Shown here: one piece after another, positions 44,174-54,211 of the stretch
Position numbering within the stretch: the first letter of the stretch is position 1
Layout: each line of letters starts with the position of its first letter
NCBI GenBank assembly: GCA_020629515.1
Contig: JAHDDE010000004.1
Coordinates: 74,555-130,519, forward strand
DNA: 55,965 nt
Direction: 5' to 3'
Source of the DNA: Saprospiraceae bacterium
Lineage (GTDB): Bacteria; Bacteroidota; Bacteroidia; Chitinophagales; Saprospiraceae
Notes under the pieces: model-generated
The model's database searches: none
What the model was told of the DNA's origin: nothing
The model's input: only the letters and a program-made list of their open reading frames with translations
Translations under genes and position numbers: made by a program

Positions 44174-44550
44174 GTAGTGCACTTGACTTCATCGCTCAAT
44201 GAAATATTGAGAGGAAAGTCCGGACAACTTAGAGCATCGCACCACTTATAATGGGTGGATTGAGTGAGAGTAATTTCATTCAAATAGAAAGTGTCACAGA
44301 AAACTATACCGCCAGAATTTTATTTTGGTAAGGGTGAAAACGTGCGGTAAGAGCGCACGACTTTGGTAGTAATATCAATAGTGGATAAACCTTGCGAGTT
44401 GCAATGTCACGTATATTCTGATCCTTAAAGTTAAGGGTAGGTTGGCTCGACCGAGCATGTCAGAAGGGGTAGGCAGCAGATAGATAAATGATGAAGTTTT
44501 AGGTATTTTAATATCTGAAAAACAGAATCCGGCTTATGATAGTGCATTTA
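44174..44550 (+). ncRNA. rnpB: RNase P RNA
   Basis: The RNA subunit that matures tRNA 5' ends. Bacterial type-A landmarks are present: GAGGAAAGTCCGGAC at 44210-44224 (P4 and flank), a GTGCGGTAAGAGCGCAC stem-loop at 44343-44359, and ACAGAATCCGGCTTAT at 44522-44537 (3' side of P4). The ends pair through TGCACT (44178-44183) and AGTGCA (44541-44546) as helix P1. A strong terminator follows at once. Its length of about 377 bases is usual. End positions are set from the P1 helix and may be off by a few bases. Confidence 0.95.
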
Positions 44551-44552
44551 TT

Positions 44553-44592
44553 AAAAAGGGCTTAATGAGAATTTCATTAAGCCCTTTTTTTA
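44553..44592 (+). terminator. Terminator of rnpB
   Basis: GGGCTTAATGA (44558-44568) pairs perfectly with TCATTAAGCCC (44574-44584), extended by A-T pairs to 44553, with a 5-base loop and eight T's at 44585-44592. The A tract on the other side may let it also serve the convergent porV gene. Confidence 0.93.
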
Positions 44593-44610
44593 ACTTTTTA
44601 TATTGAGTTG

Positions 44611-45840
44611 TTAGAAACTCCCGTTTCCACCTACTACTCCTAAATCAAATGTGAAACCAAATCTTAGTGTATTATCTAATGGGTTCCGTTGTGTATTGGT
44701 AGGAGCTAAATAGGATATGTCAAAACCAAATACATTATATTTTAATCCCACTCCAATAGTGATAAATTGTCTGTCCCCCTTAAGTGGATGTTCTCTAAAA
44801 TAACCTGTCCTGACCGCAAACTGATTATCATACCAATACTCCACTCCAAATGATGTCGACCATTCTTTTAATTCTTCTGAAAAACCTCCAGGAGCATCTG
44901 AGAATGAACTAAAAATATTAGAGAAAGTAGACCCTTCTCTATAGTCTGGTTCACCATTATTATCTCCATCATATGTGCCATCACTTGAGAATGGTTCTAC
45001 ATTAGGTATAGGTGTAGGAACTAATAATTTTTTCAAATCAAGTACAAATTGAATACTGTTATATTCATCCAAATTAATCTGATATCCGAGTCCAATTCCT
45101 AACCTCGTAGGAATTGCTTCTCTCGTTGTTGCGTTTGTATAACTCACTTTGGAACCTAAATTAGAAATAGCCATAGCAGCACTAAAGTTTGATCCAGCTC
45201 CATTAAGATCAGGGTTAGAGTTATAAGTCATACTGATATCGGCGGCAAAACCAGTTGCAGCGCTAATTATCAGGCCATTTACAGCTTGACCATTAGCTAA
45301 ATTGGAATAGAAAAATTTACCTCCTACACCAACAGAAAACTTTTGGTTCAGTTTTCTACTGTACGCAACCCCCACATTGAACTCTCTTGGCATACCAGTA
45401 CCTGTACCATTGCCATTAATATCTGTAAAGCTGATTTGCCCTAAACTAAAATATCCGAGGTTGAAACCAAATGCGGATAGGTCATCAATTTTTTTATATC
45501 CTGATAAATATGCTACATATACATCAGTTAGGCCTAAATTTCTTAACCACGGTGTATAAGTAGCAGTTAGTTCAGCATCTTTTTCTACAAAGGCTAATTT
45601 GGAGGCGTTGTAGTAAATGGATGCAGCGTCAGGAGAGGTCGTTAAGCCCGCATCTCCAAGTGCTCCACCCCGAGCATCAGGTATGATACTTAAAAAGGGT
45701 AGTGCGGTATTTACTGGATTTGGGGTGCATTGCCCATTAATATCAACTACGCATTTCTGATTTTCATCCCATTGGGCATTCGCTACGACAGTCAATAAAA
45801 AAAGTACAATAGTTGTAGCGATAGTATTTTTCAAACTCAT
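44611..45840 (-). CDS. porV: Type IX secretion outer-membrane protein PorV
   Basis: A 409-residue FadL-like barrel that shuttles T9SS cargo from the translocon to the sortase at the outer membrane. After a signal peptide (cleavage near ANAQW), the PorV pattern is visible: ALPFLSIIPDARGGALGDAGLTTSPDAASIYYNASKLAF at the start of the mature part (given in pieces: FLSIIPDARGGALGDAG, then TTSPDAASIYYNASK), the DVYVAYLSGYKKID strand and a C-terminal aromatic-rich barrel. It lies directly after porU on the same strand, the usual order in the phylum. Confidence 0.93.
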   Translation of the reverse strand: MSLKNTIATTIVLFLLTVVANAQWDENQKCVVDINGQCTPNPVNTALPFLSIIPDARGGALGDAGLTTSPDAASIYYNASKLAFVEKDAELTATYTPWLRNLGLTDVYVAYLSGYKKIDDLSAFGFNLGYFSLGQISFTDINGNGTGTGMPREFNVGVAYSRKLNQKFSVGVGGKFFYSNLANGQAVNGLIISAATGFAADISMTYNSNPDLNGAGSNFSAAMAISNLGSKVSYTNATTREAIPTRLGIGLGYQINLDEYNSIQFVLDLKKLLVPTPIPNVEPFSSDGTYDGDNNGEPDYREGSTFSNIFSSFSDAPGGFSEELKEWSTSFGVEYWYDNQFAVRTGYFREHPLKGDRQFITIGVGLKYNVFGFDISYLAPTNTQRNPLDNTLRFGFTFDLGVVGGNGSF

Positions 45841-45889
45841 CTTCGATGATTAATTTTTTGATATAGCAAGAACTGCTTAATTATCTGTA

Positions 45890-48800
45890 TTATTTTAAAA
45901 TCTGTATTTTTTTCATGTTGCTATAAGACTTTCTACCATCACTGGCAATTGCTATGGCCCTGCAAATATAAGTGGCATCTTCTAATAGACTAAGATCACC
46001 GTAGATATTTTCTACTCTACCATTATTCGAATTTTGCTGTTGCCTTATGGTATAAACAAGTTGACCAAGCATATTATATATCTCTATTTCAACAATGAGA
46101 CTTTCTTGTCCTAACTGATGTAAGAACGCAAACTCCACTAATTCTCCTGAACTTAAGCTTGGGGTGACCTGGAAATTGTTGAGTGTCTCTTCATTCTTTT
46201 GATCAACAATGAACCGGATAGCTGTTTCTCCTCGATTATTGGCTATATCAAACGCACTGACTGTGATGTTATGTTCTCCTAATGATAAATTAGAAATAGG
46301 ATATAGTATACTACCAGATACATTATTACCGGCAGTGTAAAAATCATTGAGAATGATCGGATTTCTCGTATCACCGTCGATTATAGCTACAATCTCATGC
46401 CCAATGCTTGTCTGACTTAGGTTGACACCTATGTCGTCTTCGATGTCTGCTATAAGAAAAGGATTAGGAGCAACTATATCACCAGAATTGAAGTTTCTGT
46501 CATTGAGGTACAAGTTGATAACTGGTCCGTCATCGTCCGTTACAGGATCTACAGAGCTTCCTGATATGACAAAGTCAGAATAAGTCCCATGCGCATCGAT
46601 ATCATTGTCTTGTGACAGGGCATAATAACTTATTCTTCCATTTCCTGAGGAATAATCAATATCAACAGGTACAATAAATGAATCATCAAATGATCCATTC
46701 TCGACTTTAGCTACACCTTTATAGATAATATTGTTTTGTATGTCGAACTTTTTTTCAAGACTTCGAGAATCATTCTGCAAGGTGGAAATCTGACGCTCTT
46801 TATCATATACTGTGATCTCTATTGACCCATTGAAATCAGCCTGCAAAACTCCATTTTGATCTACTACTTCACCTCTGATAAATACTTCATCAAGCGCACC
46901 AATAGTGTCGTTTTCTAATTTGTTTTTTAATCCTACAGTCTTGATGCCAAGTGGAGGTATAGCTAACTTCATACTTGGATCACCAATCAGTAAAAATTTC
47001 CTTGCGTTTGTATTATCAGAAATATTAACATTTTTCGCTCTACGCAGTATCTCCCCAATTGCCATATTTTCTCCTTCATAAAGACTGAATATAGTATCAA
47101 ATACTGCTTGAGTTAACCTAAAGTTTTTAGAAGCATATACTGACCTTACTGTGGTAAATAGACCTATTGCGCCTCCTGCTGGATTAAATAAACTTGCTTC
47201 ACCTGCCGAAGTAATGTTGGGATCATCAAATCCAGTAAAACTACAGGTTGCAGTAATGATCAATGGAAGCCGATTAAAATTACTCCAAGAATCTATATCT
47301 GTAATGTTAAGAACTCTTTCTTGTGACCACCCAATAGGGCCTCCATGACCAAGATAGTTCATCACCAACACGCCTTGATCTATTATGGTGTTTAGTTTTT
47401 CGTTGGCAGCAGGATATCTATTTCCTCCAGGAGTTGATACTTGTGGGAATGCGTCCCAATAAATTTTTTCTTGATTATATTCCTTATACTTTTCTTTAGT
47501 TCTGTCAGCAATCTTTTCTGCATCGTTCACGTGAAGATTAAAATCTTCATCATCAGCTAAAAAAGCAATATTATTTTTCCATGATCCAAATGTACTTGGA
47601 TGAGTGTCATAATGGATCAATTTAGATACTACCGCTTCAGCTTCTGCATTTGTTCTAACAGGTATTCTGCCAACGGCAATATCAAGATCACCCCTCAAGG
47701 TAGATGGGTTCTCCTCATCTAACAATGCAAAATAGTCGTCAGTTGGAAATGAAAGGAGTGGGTCTAATGATTCTTGGGTTTCATAAGTGGGTATGAAATT
47801 TTGGAAAGGCGCATCAGAAATATTTCTGTAATCAAAAGATCCATCTCCAAATAACAATAAATACTTAAAATTATTTGAGCTTTCATCGAGCAGTTGAGCA
47901 TATCGCCTAATAGCATCAGGTGTGTTGCTACCTGATGAAAAGAAATTATACACATCTTCAATGTTAATTGCTATTGTATTGACTCCTGACACTCTATTTC
48001 GGTGTTCCGCTAATCTTTCTGCTTGTCCTTGCCATAGCTTATGGTATAGAATAACCATCTCTATATCTGCCGCTTTACTTAAGTCTGGAATTTCTACGGG
48101 CGTTATCAAAGTTGGTTTTGAATGCACCTTGCTATTATCGAATGTCAATATTGCCTTAGGCTCATTTATATTTACATAGGATTCTGCATTATCGCTTTCG
48201 ATTCTTAATTCTTTAAGATCATCTGTGCTATTAATTGCCCAAACTTCATTAATTGCAGGGTTGTCAATGACTATTTTTGCATCTTTATCATCAGATAATA
48301 GCAGTGTCAGATTTGATGCTCCATCATCTTCAATTTCATCTGTCGCAGTAATTTTTATTTGGTCTATCCAGACCCGTGCATTAGGAGAATTTTTGACATA
48401 ATTGATCTTCCATTCGGGACTAAGATGTGTCCGCGGATTCAACGTTTGAATGAGTTTCGCTTTTCTTCCAAAAATATCTTCAACATCGCCTAAATCCACT
48501 TTATTGGCACTAAGATTATACTCTTCATTACCTAATTGGATCATTATCTGCTCCGTTAAGTCACTTCTCACAATGAGGGATACCTCAATTCTAAGTTCTG
48601 ATGGATTCTTAAGGTCATATTTCAATAAGCTCTTAATATCGGTAGACTGGTTATTGGTTATTTCTCTACCAACCCACTCCTGTCCGGAGCCACTATTATT
48701 AATATCTATATCTAAAAGATTGTACAGGTCGGAATCGTATATTAATTCTACCGAGGTACTGGTCAATTGGTGACTTTGATTATTTGAATTTGATATTTTC

Positions 48801-49228
48801 TCAATTCTTGCGCCTGGACGATCGCCAATAGTTAGAAAATATGATTTGGAGCTGTCGTATGGGTTGGATTCATATCCAGATAGTTTAAAATTTGGACCTT
48901 CTGCCCAGAAGTATAGTTGATCATTTATATCAAACGATCCGTCTGATTCTCCTTTTATTTTAATTGGGATCTGGAGCATTGAATCCTCAGTTGACCAAAG
49001 TTGAAGAAGAGTAGGATTTAAACCGTCTATATTTTCAATTACAGGGGCTAAGTCTCGATATGTTAATTCATATAATCCAGTGTTTTGAATTTTCACTTTA
49101 TAGGTGCCACCTGCCTTAAACGGAAATGCCGATTCTTGCCCATACAAATAGTTCTGGCAGAGACAAAAACTTATGATACTTGAAATAGTTATGTATCTAA
49201 AGAATAATAAATTGTGCCTATTATTCAT
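45890..49228 (-). CDS. porU: Type IX secretion sortase PorU (C25 peptidase family)
   Basis: PorU cleaves the C-terminal signal of T9SS cargo and links it to lipid at the cell surface. The 1112-residue protein has an N-terminal signal, a gingipain-like (C25) domain with His628 in VMNYLGHGGPIGW and Cys662 in IITATCSFTGFDDP, and a C-terminal beta domain ending in LSSGELVEFAF...IYNMLGQLVYTI. FGDGSFDYR and TDDYFALLDEEN motifs of the C25 fold precede the catalytic pair. It is 50 bases from porV and divergent from the porP-like gene. The need for T9SS fits lipoprotein-independent secretion of enzymes in this organism, though the alginate lyases here look lipid-anchored. Confidence 0.95.
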   Translation of the reverse strand: MNNRHNLLFFRYITISSIISFCLCQNYLYGQESAFPFKAGGTYKVKIQNTGLYELTYRDLAPVIENIDGLNPTLLQLWSTEDSMLQIPIKIKGESDGSFDINDQLYFWAEGPNFKLSGYESNPYDSSKSYFLTIGDRPGARIEKISNSNNQSHQLTSTSVELIYDSDLYNLLDIDINNSGSGQEWVGREITNNQSTDIKSLLKYDLKNPSELRIEVSLIVRSDLTEQIMIQLGNEEYNLSANKVDLGDVEDIFGRKAKLIQTLNPRTHLSPEWKINYVKNSPNARVWIDQIKITATDEIEDDGASNLTLLLSDDKDAKIVIDNPAINEVWAINSTDDLKELRIESDNAESYVNINEPKAILTFDNSKVHSKPTLITPVEIPDLSKAADIEMVILYHKLWQGQAERLAEHRNRVSGVNTIAINIEDVYNFFSSGSNTPDAIRRYAQLLDESSNNFKYLLLFGDGSFDYRNISDAPFQNFIPTYETQESLDPLLSFPTDDYFALLDEENPSTLRGDLDIAVGRIPVRTNAEAEAVVSKLIHYDTHPSTFGSWKNNIAFLADDEDFNLHVNDAEKIADRTKEKYKEYNQEKIYWDAFPQVSTPGGNRYPAANEKLNTIIDQGVLVMNYLGHGGPIGWSQERVLNITDIDSWSNFNRLPLIITATCSFTGFDDPNITSAGEASLFNPAGGAIGLFTTVRSVYASKNFRLTQAVFDTIFSLYEGENMAIGEILRRAKNVNISDNTNARKFLLIGDPSMKLAIPPLGIKTVGLKNKLENDTIGALDEVFIRGEVVDQNGVLQADFNGSIEITVYDKERQISTLQNDSRSLEKKFDIQNNIIYKGVAKVENGSFDDSFIVPVDIDYSSGNGRISYYALSQDNDIDAHGTYSDFVISGSSVDPVTDDDGPVINLYLNDRNFNSGDIVAPNPFLIADIEDDIGVNLSQTSIGHEIVAIIDGDTRNPIILNDFYTAGNNVSGSILYPISNLSLGEHNITVSAFDIANNRGETAIRFIVDQKNEETLNNFQVTPSLSSGELVEFAFLHQLGQESLIVEIEIYNMLGQLVYTIRQQQNSNNGRVENIYGDLSLLEDATYICRAIAIASDGRKSYSNMKKIQILK

Positions 49229-49313
49229 TTGTTATATTAACTTAAGTGACTCATTCTTTTAGCAAATAAACTATAAAGAGTACAATTTGGTGATTAAATC
49301 GTTTAACTATTAA

Positions 49314-50345
49314 ATGAATTTGAATATTGTAAGACATTATATCAATTTGATTCTGGTAGTAATTACTGGTTATTGGTTTTCGCCTCTGAATGCCCAAGAT
49401 GTGGTCTTTAGTCAGTTTTATAATGCACCAATTCAACTAAATCCTGGTTTAGTGGGATTATCAAATAGTCCATATGTGGCCATTAATTATCGAGATCAAT
49501 GGATAGGATGGGGCAGAGGTCAAGGCAACAATGGTGGATATAAAACTTATTCTGCCTCTTATGACCAGTTTTTTGAACCGCTTAATAGTGGTCTGGGTAT
49601 CCAAATATTGTCTGATGATTCAGGAGACGGTATATTAACGACCAACAAATTGAGTGGTGTATATGCTTATCGACTACAGATTAACCGCAAGTTTCAAGCA
49701 CGTGTAGGTTTAGAAGCCTCCATAACGCAACAGAGACTTGACTGGGATCAATTGACGTTTTTTGACCAGATCATTGTTGGTAGCGAAAATTTGTTACCAT
49801 CAGGAGAGGTCAGACCTGATAATTTGACTAATGCATATTTTGACTTCTCCATGGGAGGCGTTTTGTATAATGACAAATTTTATATAGGTCTATCACTTAA
49901 ACATCTAAATGCTCCTAATAATAGTGTTCAATCTGCCAGTCAAGGTATTTATGCTGGCCTTCCATCTCGACTCACTATCCATGGAGGATGGCAAATAGAT
50001 TTGGATGGATACAATAATGACGGTTTTGGCTCGTTTTTTGCTCCGAGTGTTTTATTAGTAAGACAATCAGATTTAAGCCAATTGAATGCAGGGGGCTTGT
50101 ACAACAAAGAGAATTTTTTTGTTGGTGCGTGGTTGAGGTACGATTTTTCCAACATCGACGCTGCTATATTTTCAGCAGGATGGAGGACGAAGTGGTTGAA
50201 GCTAAGCTACAGTTTTGATTTGACATTGAGCAGTGCAGGAATTTTAAATACTGCAGGAAGTCATGAAATAGGAATCATTATGAATTTTGGAGCTTTGCAA
50301 AATCCACCATCGAGGTACGAAGACTGTTTTAGCATATTTAGATAA
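49314..50345 (+). CDS. PorP/SprF-family outer-membrane protein
   Basis: A 343-residue family member with a signal peptide (FSPLNAQD cleavage region) and the hallmark QDVVFSQFYNAPIQLNPGLVG start of the mature part, then a beta barrel with NYRDQWIG and GLGIQILSDDSGDG. PorP/SprF proteins anchor T9SS components or help secrete single large adhesins or the gliding apparatus. Here the gene lies 11 bases ahead of gldJ and divergent from porU, so a core T9SS/gliding role is likely. Several paralogues are usual per genome, so no precise symbol is given. Confidence 0.9.
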   Translation: MNLNIVRHYINLILVVITGYWFSPLNAQDVVFSQFYNAPIQLNPGLVGLSNSPYVAINYRDQWIGWGRGQGNNGGYKTYSASYDQFFEPLNSGLGIQILSDDSGDGILTTNKLSGVYAYRLQINRKFQARVGLEASITQQRLDWDQLTFFDQIIVGSENLLPSGEVRPDNLTNAYFDFSMGGVLYNDKFYIGLSLKHLNAPNNSVQSASQGIYAGLPSRLTIHGGWQIDLDGYNNDGFGSFFAPSVLLVRQSDLSQLNAGGLYNKENFFVGAWLRYDFSNIDAAIFSAGWRTKWLKLSYSFDLTLSSAGILNTAGSHEIGIIMNFGALQNPPSRYEDCFSIFR

Positions 50346-50356
50346 TTATTACCCAA

Positions 50357-51865
50357 ATGAATATTAGATTTTTTGTTTTTACTTTAGCTACATGCTTGTT
50401 AGCATCATGTAATCTCCTTAAGAAAGGCGGAGGAGGAGATGGTAGATCATCTGCAACGGGATGGAAATACAATGATACTGAATGGGGAGGCTTCGAAAAG
50501 CTCGACTACGAAGGTCAGATTAATGCCCCCAATATGGTTCTTATACCTGGTGGAACATTTACTATGGGGTTAACTGATCAAGATGTCACCTATGACTGGA
50601 ATAATATACCAAGAAGAGTAACTGTAGGATCATTCTACATGGATGAAACTGAAGTGTCTAATATTAATTGGAGAGAATACGTATACTGGTTAGAAACAAG
50701 ATATGAGTCTTTTCCAGAAGTAGCAATAGGAGCTATTCCTGATGAAAAGGTTTGGTACGATGAGCTTTCATACAACGATCCATTAGTAGAAACTTATTTT
50801 AAACATCCGGCATATGATGACTATCCTGTAGTAGGAGTAACTTGGGAGCAGGTGCAAGGATACTGTAAGTGGAGGACTGATCGGGTGAATGAAATGTTAT
50901 TGATCGAACGTGGTATATTGAATCCTACGCCGGATCAAAAAGATGCTGACGTTTTCGATACGGACTCGTATTTAGCTGGACAGTATGAAGGCAATGTGCG
51001 TAAAAACCTGCCTGATGTAAGAACGGGAGGTGAGAGAGCAGTAAAATTTGAAGATGGAATATTAAGCCCTTCTTTCAGATTGCCAACAGAAGCGGAGTGG
51101 GAATATGCAGCACTTGCATTACAAGGTAAATTGAGTAATCCAAAAGATGAGTTAATCTCAGACAGAAGATATTATCCATGGGATGGAAAGAGTGCAAGAT
51201 ATCAGAAAAGAGATAAGAATCAAGGTAGGATGCTTGCTAACTTCAAAAGAGGGAAAGGTGACTATATGGGTGTAGCAGGTAATTTGAATGACAACGCATC
51301 AGTACCAGCACCAGTCAGAAGATACCTTCCAAATGATTTTGGATTATACAACATGGCAGGTAATGTGGCCGAATGGGTTCAGGATGTGTATAGACCATTA
51401 ACAAGTCAAACTTTGAGTGATGCAGAGAATCATGATTTAAATCCATTTAGAGGAAATGAGTTTAAAGAGTTGATCAGAGATGAATATGGAAATCTACTTG
51501 AGAAGGACTCATTGGGCAGGATGAGATACAGAGCAATCTCTGATGAAGAATTAGAAGGAAGAGAAAACTATAGGTCAGGAGATGCGAGAAGTTATGGCGA
51601 TGGAGATGATGAAGTAATCAATTATGATTATGGTAAGTATACGTTGATAAACGATAAGTCAAGAGTTGTTAAAGGAGGCTCTTGGGCTGATAGGCTATAC
51701 TGGTTATCACCAGGTGCTCGAAAGTTTAAGGATCAAGATAAGGCAGACAGAACCATAGGATTCAGATGTGCTATGACTCGTGTTGGAGGCCAAAATGGGA
51801 ATGATGATTCGGGCGGAAACTCCTTCGGTAAAGGCGGGAAAAAGGTGAAGAGAAAGTATAAATAA
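50357..51865 (+). CDS. gldJ: Gliding motility/T9SS lipoprotein GldJ
   Basis: A 502-residue lipoprotein (CLLASC, Cys18) with an FGE/sulfatase-modifying-factor fold: VLIPGGTFTMG at about 60-70, YMDETEVSNINWREYVYW, SFRLPTEAEWEYAA, YNMAGNVAEWVQDVY and the C-terminal SRVVKGGSWAD...TIGFRCAM. GldJ stabilises GldK and supports both T9SS and gliding in Flavobacterium johnsoniae, where gldJ also lies beside porU/porV and murF. The same order here supports GldJ over GldK. A basic Lys/Arg tail (GKGGKKVKRKYK) closes the protein. A terminator follows 20 bases later. Confidence 0.92.
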   Translation: MNIRFFVFTLATCLLASCNLLKKGGGGDGRSSATGWKYNDTEWGGFEKLDYEGQINAPNMVLIPGGTFTMGLTDQDVTYDWNNIPRRVTVGSFYMDETEVSNINWREYVYWLETRYESFPEVAIGAIPDEKVWYDELSYNDPLVETYFKHPAYDDYPVVGVTWEQVQGYCKWRTDRVNEMLLIERGILNPTPDQKDADVFDTDSYLAGQYEGNVRKNLPDVRTGGERAVKFEDGILSPSFRLPTEAEWEYAALALQGKLSNPKDELISDRRYYPWDGKSARYQKRDKNQGRMLANFKRGKGDYMGVAGNLNDNASVPAPVRRYLPNDFGLYNMAGNVAEWVQDVYRPLTSQTLSDAENHDLNPFRGNEFKELIRDEYGNLLEKDSLGRMRYRAISDEELEGRENYRSGDARSYGDGDDEVINYDYGKYTLINDKSRVVKGGSWADRLYWLSPGARKFKDQDKADRTIGFRCAMTRVGGQNGNDDSGGNSFGKGGKKVKRKYK

Positions 51866-51884
51866 TACAACTTTGCAATAATAT

Positions 51885-51919
51885 AAATCCCTGTAATCTT
51901 TGATTACAGGGATTTTTTT
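51885..51919 (+). terminator. Terminator after gldJ
   Basis: AAATCCCTGTAATC (51885-51898) and GATTACAGGGATTT (51902-51915) form a perfect 14-bp stem with a 3-base loop and a run of T's to 51919. murF starts 20 bases later, so the hairpin separates gldJ from murF or acts as an attenuator. Confidence 0.92.
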
Positions 51920-51938
51920 ATGTTCTTTTCTAAAGAAA

Positions 51939-53243
51939 ATGTCAATGAACAAACTTGATCAGATATATGAACTTTTTATTAGTTCCAACGGAATTTCAAC
52001 TGATACAAGAACACTAAAAGAAGGTCAGATTTTTTTTGCTCTGAAAGGTAGTCGCTTTGATGGTAACCAACATGCACAAGAGGCCTTGAAGAGAGGGGCG
52101 TCTCACGCCATAATTGATAATGATCAATATGCTATTGATTCGAGGACAATCCTAGTGCATGATACGTTAATTTTTTTACAAGAGTTAGCTCTTGTACATC
52201 GTAAGCATTATTCTAAACCTGTGATAGGTATTACGGGGTCTAATGGGAAAACAACCACTAAAGAACTTCTGAGTGAAGTCTTGCAAACTCAGTATTCTGT
52301 TGAATTTACAAAAGGGAATTATAATAATCATATAGGAGTTCCATTAACTATTTTGGATGCTTCATTAAATAGTGATATTTGGATTATCGAGATGGGCACT
52401 AATGCTCCAGGAGAGATAGCAGACCTTTGTAATATTGCTCGTCCTACATTAGGTTTAATTACGAATATTGGTGCAGCACATTTAGAAAAGCTGTTATCAT
52501 TAGAAGGAGTATATAAGGAGAAAACTGCTTTGTTTAATTCCGTAGCAGATAATAATGGTGTAATATTTATCAACCAAGATGACCAATATTTAAAGCGATA
52601 TTCCACCGAGAATATAGCTCATCGGATATATAAGAACGATTCTTTTGGCGAAGGTGCTTATTTACATCCAATAAACGACGGAAGCACTTTCCTTAAGGTT
52701 AGGGTAACTTCCGATGTAGAAAGTGAATTGTTGTTGACAACTTCTTTAATAGGAGATTATAATCTTATTAATATAAGTGCAGTGCTCTGCGTAGCGGACT
52801 TTTTAGATATAAAAATGGAAAATGCTATTCATGCATTGTCTCGCTATCTACCCAACAATATGAGATCGCAGTTAGTATCTACCAAGCGGAATACAATTGT
52901 ATTAGATAGTTATAACGCCAATCCAACATCTATGCGAAGTAGTTTAGAATCATTTGTCCATATGGATCATAATAACAAAGTTGTAGTTATCGGAGATATG
53001 TTGGAGTTAGGTGATGAAAGTATACTCTTTCACCAAAGGATTAATTCGTATTTAGAAGATTTAGGTGTGAATTATTATCTAATAGGACAAATATTTCACT
53101 CTATATATGGTGATCGTTTAAATTGTTTCAAATCAGCAGATCAAATGATACAGAATGGAATTTTAGATTCTATTGATCAGCAAATGATTCTGATTAAAGG
53201 AAGTAGAGGAATTAAGTTAGAGAAGTTAGTACCTTTTCTTTAG
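51939..53243 (+). CDS. murF: UDP-MurNAc-tripeptide:D-Ala-D-Ala ligase MurF
   Basis: The last soluble step of peptidoglycan precursor synthesis: it adds D-Ala-D-Ala to UDP-MurNAc-tripeptide with ATP. Mur-ligase features: GISTDTRTLKEGQIFFALKG at the N-terminus, the P-loop GITGSNGKTTTKELL, KGNYNNHIGVPLT, EMGTNAPGEIADL and the C-terminal DSYNANPTSMRSSLE. The open frame extends to 51900, but that start lies inside the gldJ terminator; ATG at 51939 (or 51945) gives the normal N-terminus. Its stop overlaps the stop of the convergent gene at 53240. Confidence 0.95.
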   Translation: MSMNKLDQIYELFISSNGISTDTRTLKEGQIFFALKGSRFDGNQHAQEALKRGASHAIIDNDQYAIDSRTILVHDTLIFLQELALVHRKHYSKPVIGITGSNGKTTTKELLSEVLQTQYSVEFTKGNYNNHIGVPLTILDASLNSDIWIIEMGTNAPGEIADLCNIARPTLGLITNIGAAHLEKLLSLEGVYKEKTALFNSVADNNGVIFINQDDQYLKRYSTENIAHRIYKNDSFGEGAYLHPINDGSTFLKVRVTSDVESELLLTTSLIGDYNLINISAVLCVADFLDIKMENAIHALSRYLPNNMRSQLVSTKRNTIVLDSYNANPTSMRSSLESFVHMDHNNKVVVIGDMLELGDESILFHQRINSYLEDLGVNYYLIGQIFHSIYGDRLNCFKSADQMIQNGILDSIDQQMILIKGSRGIKLEKLVPFL

Positions 53244-54211
53244 ATCTTAGTAAATAGCTGCATCAGACTATCAGATATTTGATTGATGCATGCCGATTCA
53301 TAATCATCTTTAGTACATGGTACTAAGATTACTTCATCATCATTATCCATTTCGATCCACCATCTGCCGCTACTTATGTTCTCTTTGAAAATTATCTCGC
53401 ACTCTAAATTATCAGGAACGATCGTATATGTGTTATAATCAGCCTTGTTCTTATATGCTCCTTCTTTTAACCCAATTCTTATTCCAGCCAAGAGATACCA
53501 GAATATCAGACTAATATTTTTCGCAACAATAGAATATTTATCACGATTTTGATCATAACCACCTATTATTACGGCCTTTAAGTTAATAGACGCACCTATG
53601 TATTTTGAAATTTGACACATCTCTTCAATCGTAAGTCCTGCTGAGCTTGAATCATTATATCCCAGGTTATCTCCAATTCTGATGGCATTTAAATCAATAA
53701 AGGCAATGTCTATTGTTCTTATAGCTGCTTCTACCTTTTCATGATTATCTCTGATATCTTTTAATCGTATTATTTGTCCGGGAGCCAATTGACTTGCTTG
53801 GTCTTTAAAATGATTTTGTACCCCTATATGTATATCATGATTGAGTTCGCCTGACTCTTGTGGTTCGAGGACGACTCTGTTGGAGACAAATGCTGTTGAC
53901 CAATTAGAACTATAAGCCGCTTTTTTAATTTGATCAAAATGCTTTTTATCTGAAACTATTATGGGTAAGTCAATCTGTGATTCAATATACTCCCCTAAGT
54001 ATTTACTCCATTCATCTATTGAGGAAGGTTGTACATTCCCAATATCTTTTAAGAGATTTGAGTAGGGTTCTAGGTCAAGACTCCCAATTTGTTGACGCAC
54101 ATTATCTATGGCGCACGAACTTCCTATTAATGTGATTAATTTCGATTTGATTATAGCCTGAGCATCTATTGTGCTCAAATCTTGAGCTGACGTTTCCAAC
54201 ATGTATTCCAT
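53240..54211 (-). CDS. Ureohydrolase-fold protein (arginase/formimidoylglutamase-like), probably degenerate
   Basis: A 323-residue protein with the arginase-family core. The best-kept part is IDIAFIDLNAIRIGDN...SSAGLTIEEMCQISKYIGAS, which aligns with the SxDxDxx(D/R)...GLTxxExCQIxRYxG segment of formimidoylglutamase-like proteins. However the second Asp of the D-x-D metal pair is Asn175 (D173-L-N175), and no clear GGDHS or DAHxD motif is visible, so the metal centre looks incomplete. It may be a pseudoenzyme with a structural role. The gene is convergent with murF and sits next to the T9SS/gliding block. Assignment rests on one conserved stretch. Confidence 0.6.
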   Translation of the reverse strand: MEYMLETSAQDLSTIDAQAIIKSKLITLIGSSCAIDNVRQQIGSLDLEPYSNLLKDIGNVQPSSIDEWSKYLGEYIESQIDLPIIVSDKKHFDQIKKAAYSSNWSTAFVSNRVVLEPQESGELNHDIHIGVQNHFKDQASQLAPGQIIRLKDIRDNHEKVEAAIRTIDIAFIDLNAIRIGDNLGYNDSSSAGLTIEEMCQISKYIGASINLKAVIIGGYDQNRDKYSIVAKNISLIFWYLLAGIRIGLKEGAYKNKADYNTYTIVPDNLECEIIFKENISSGRWWIEMDNDDEVILVPCTKDDYESACINQISDSLMQLFTKI

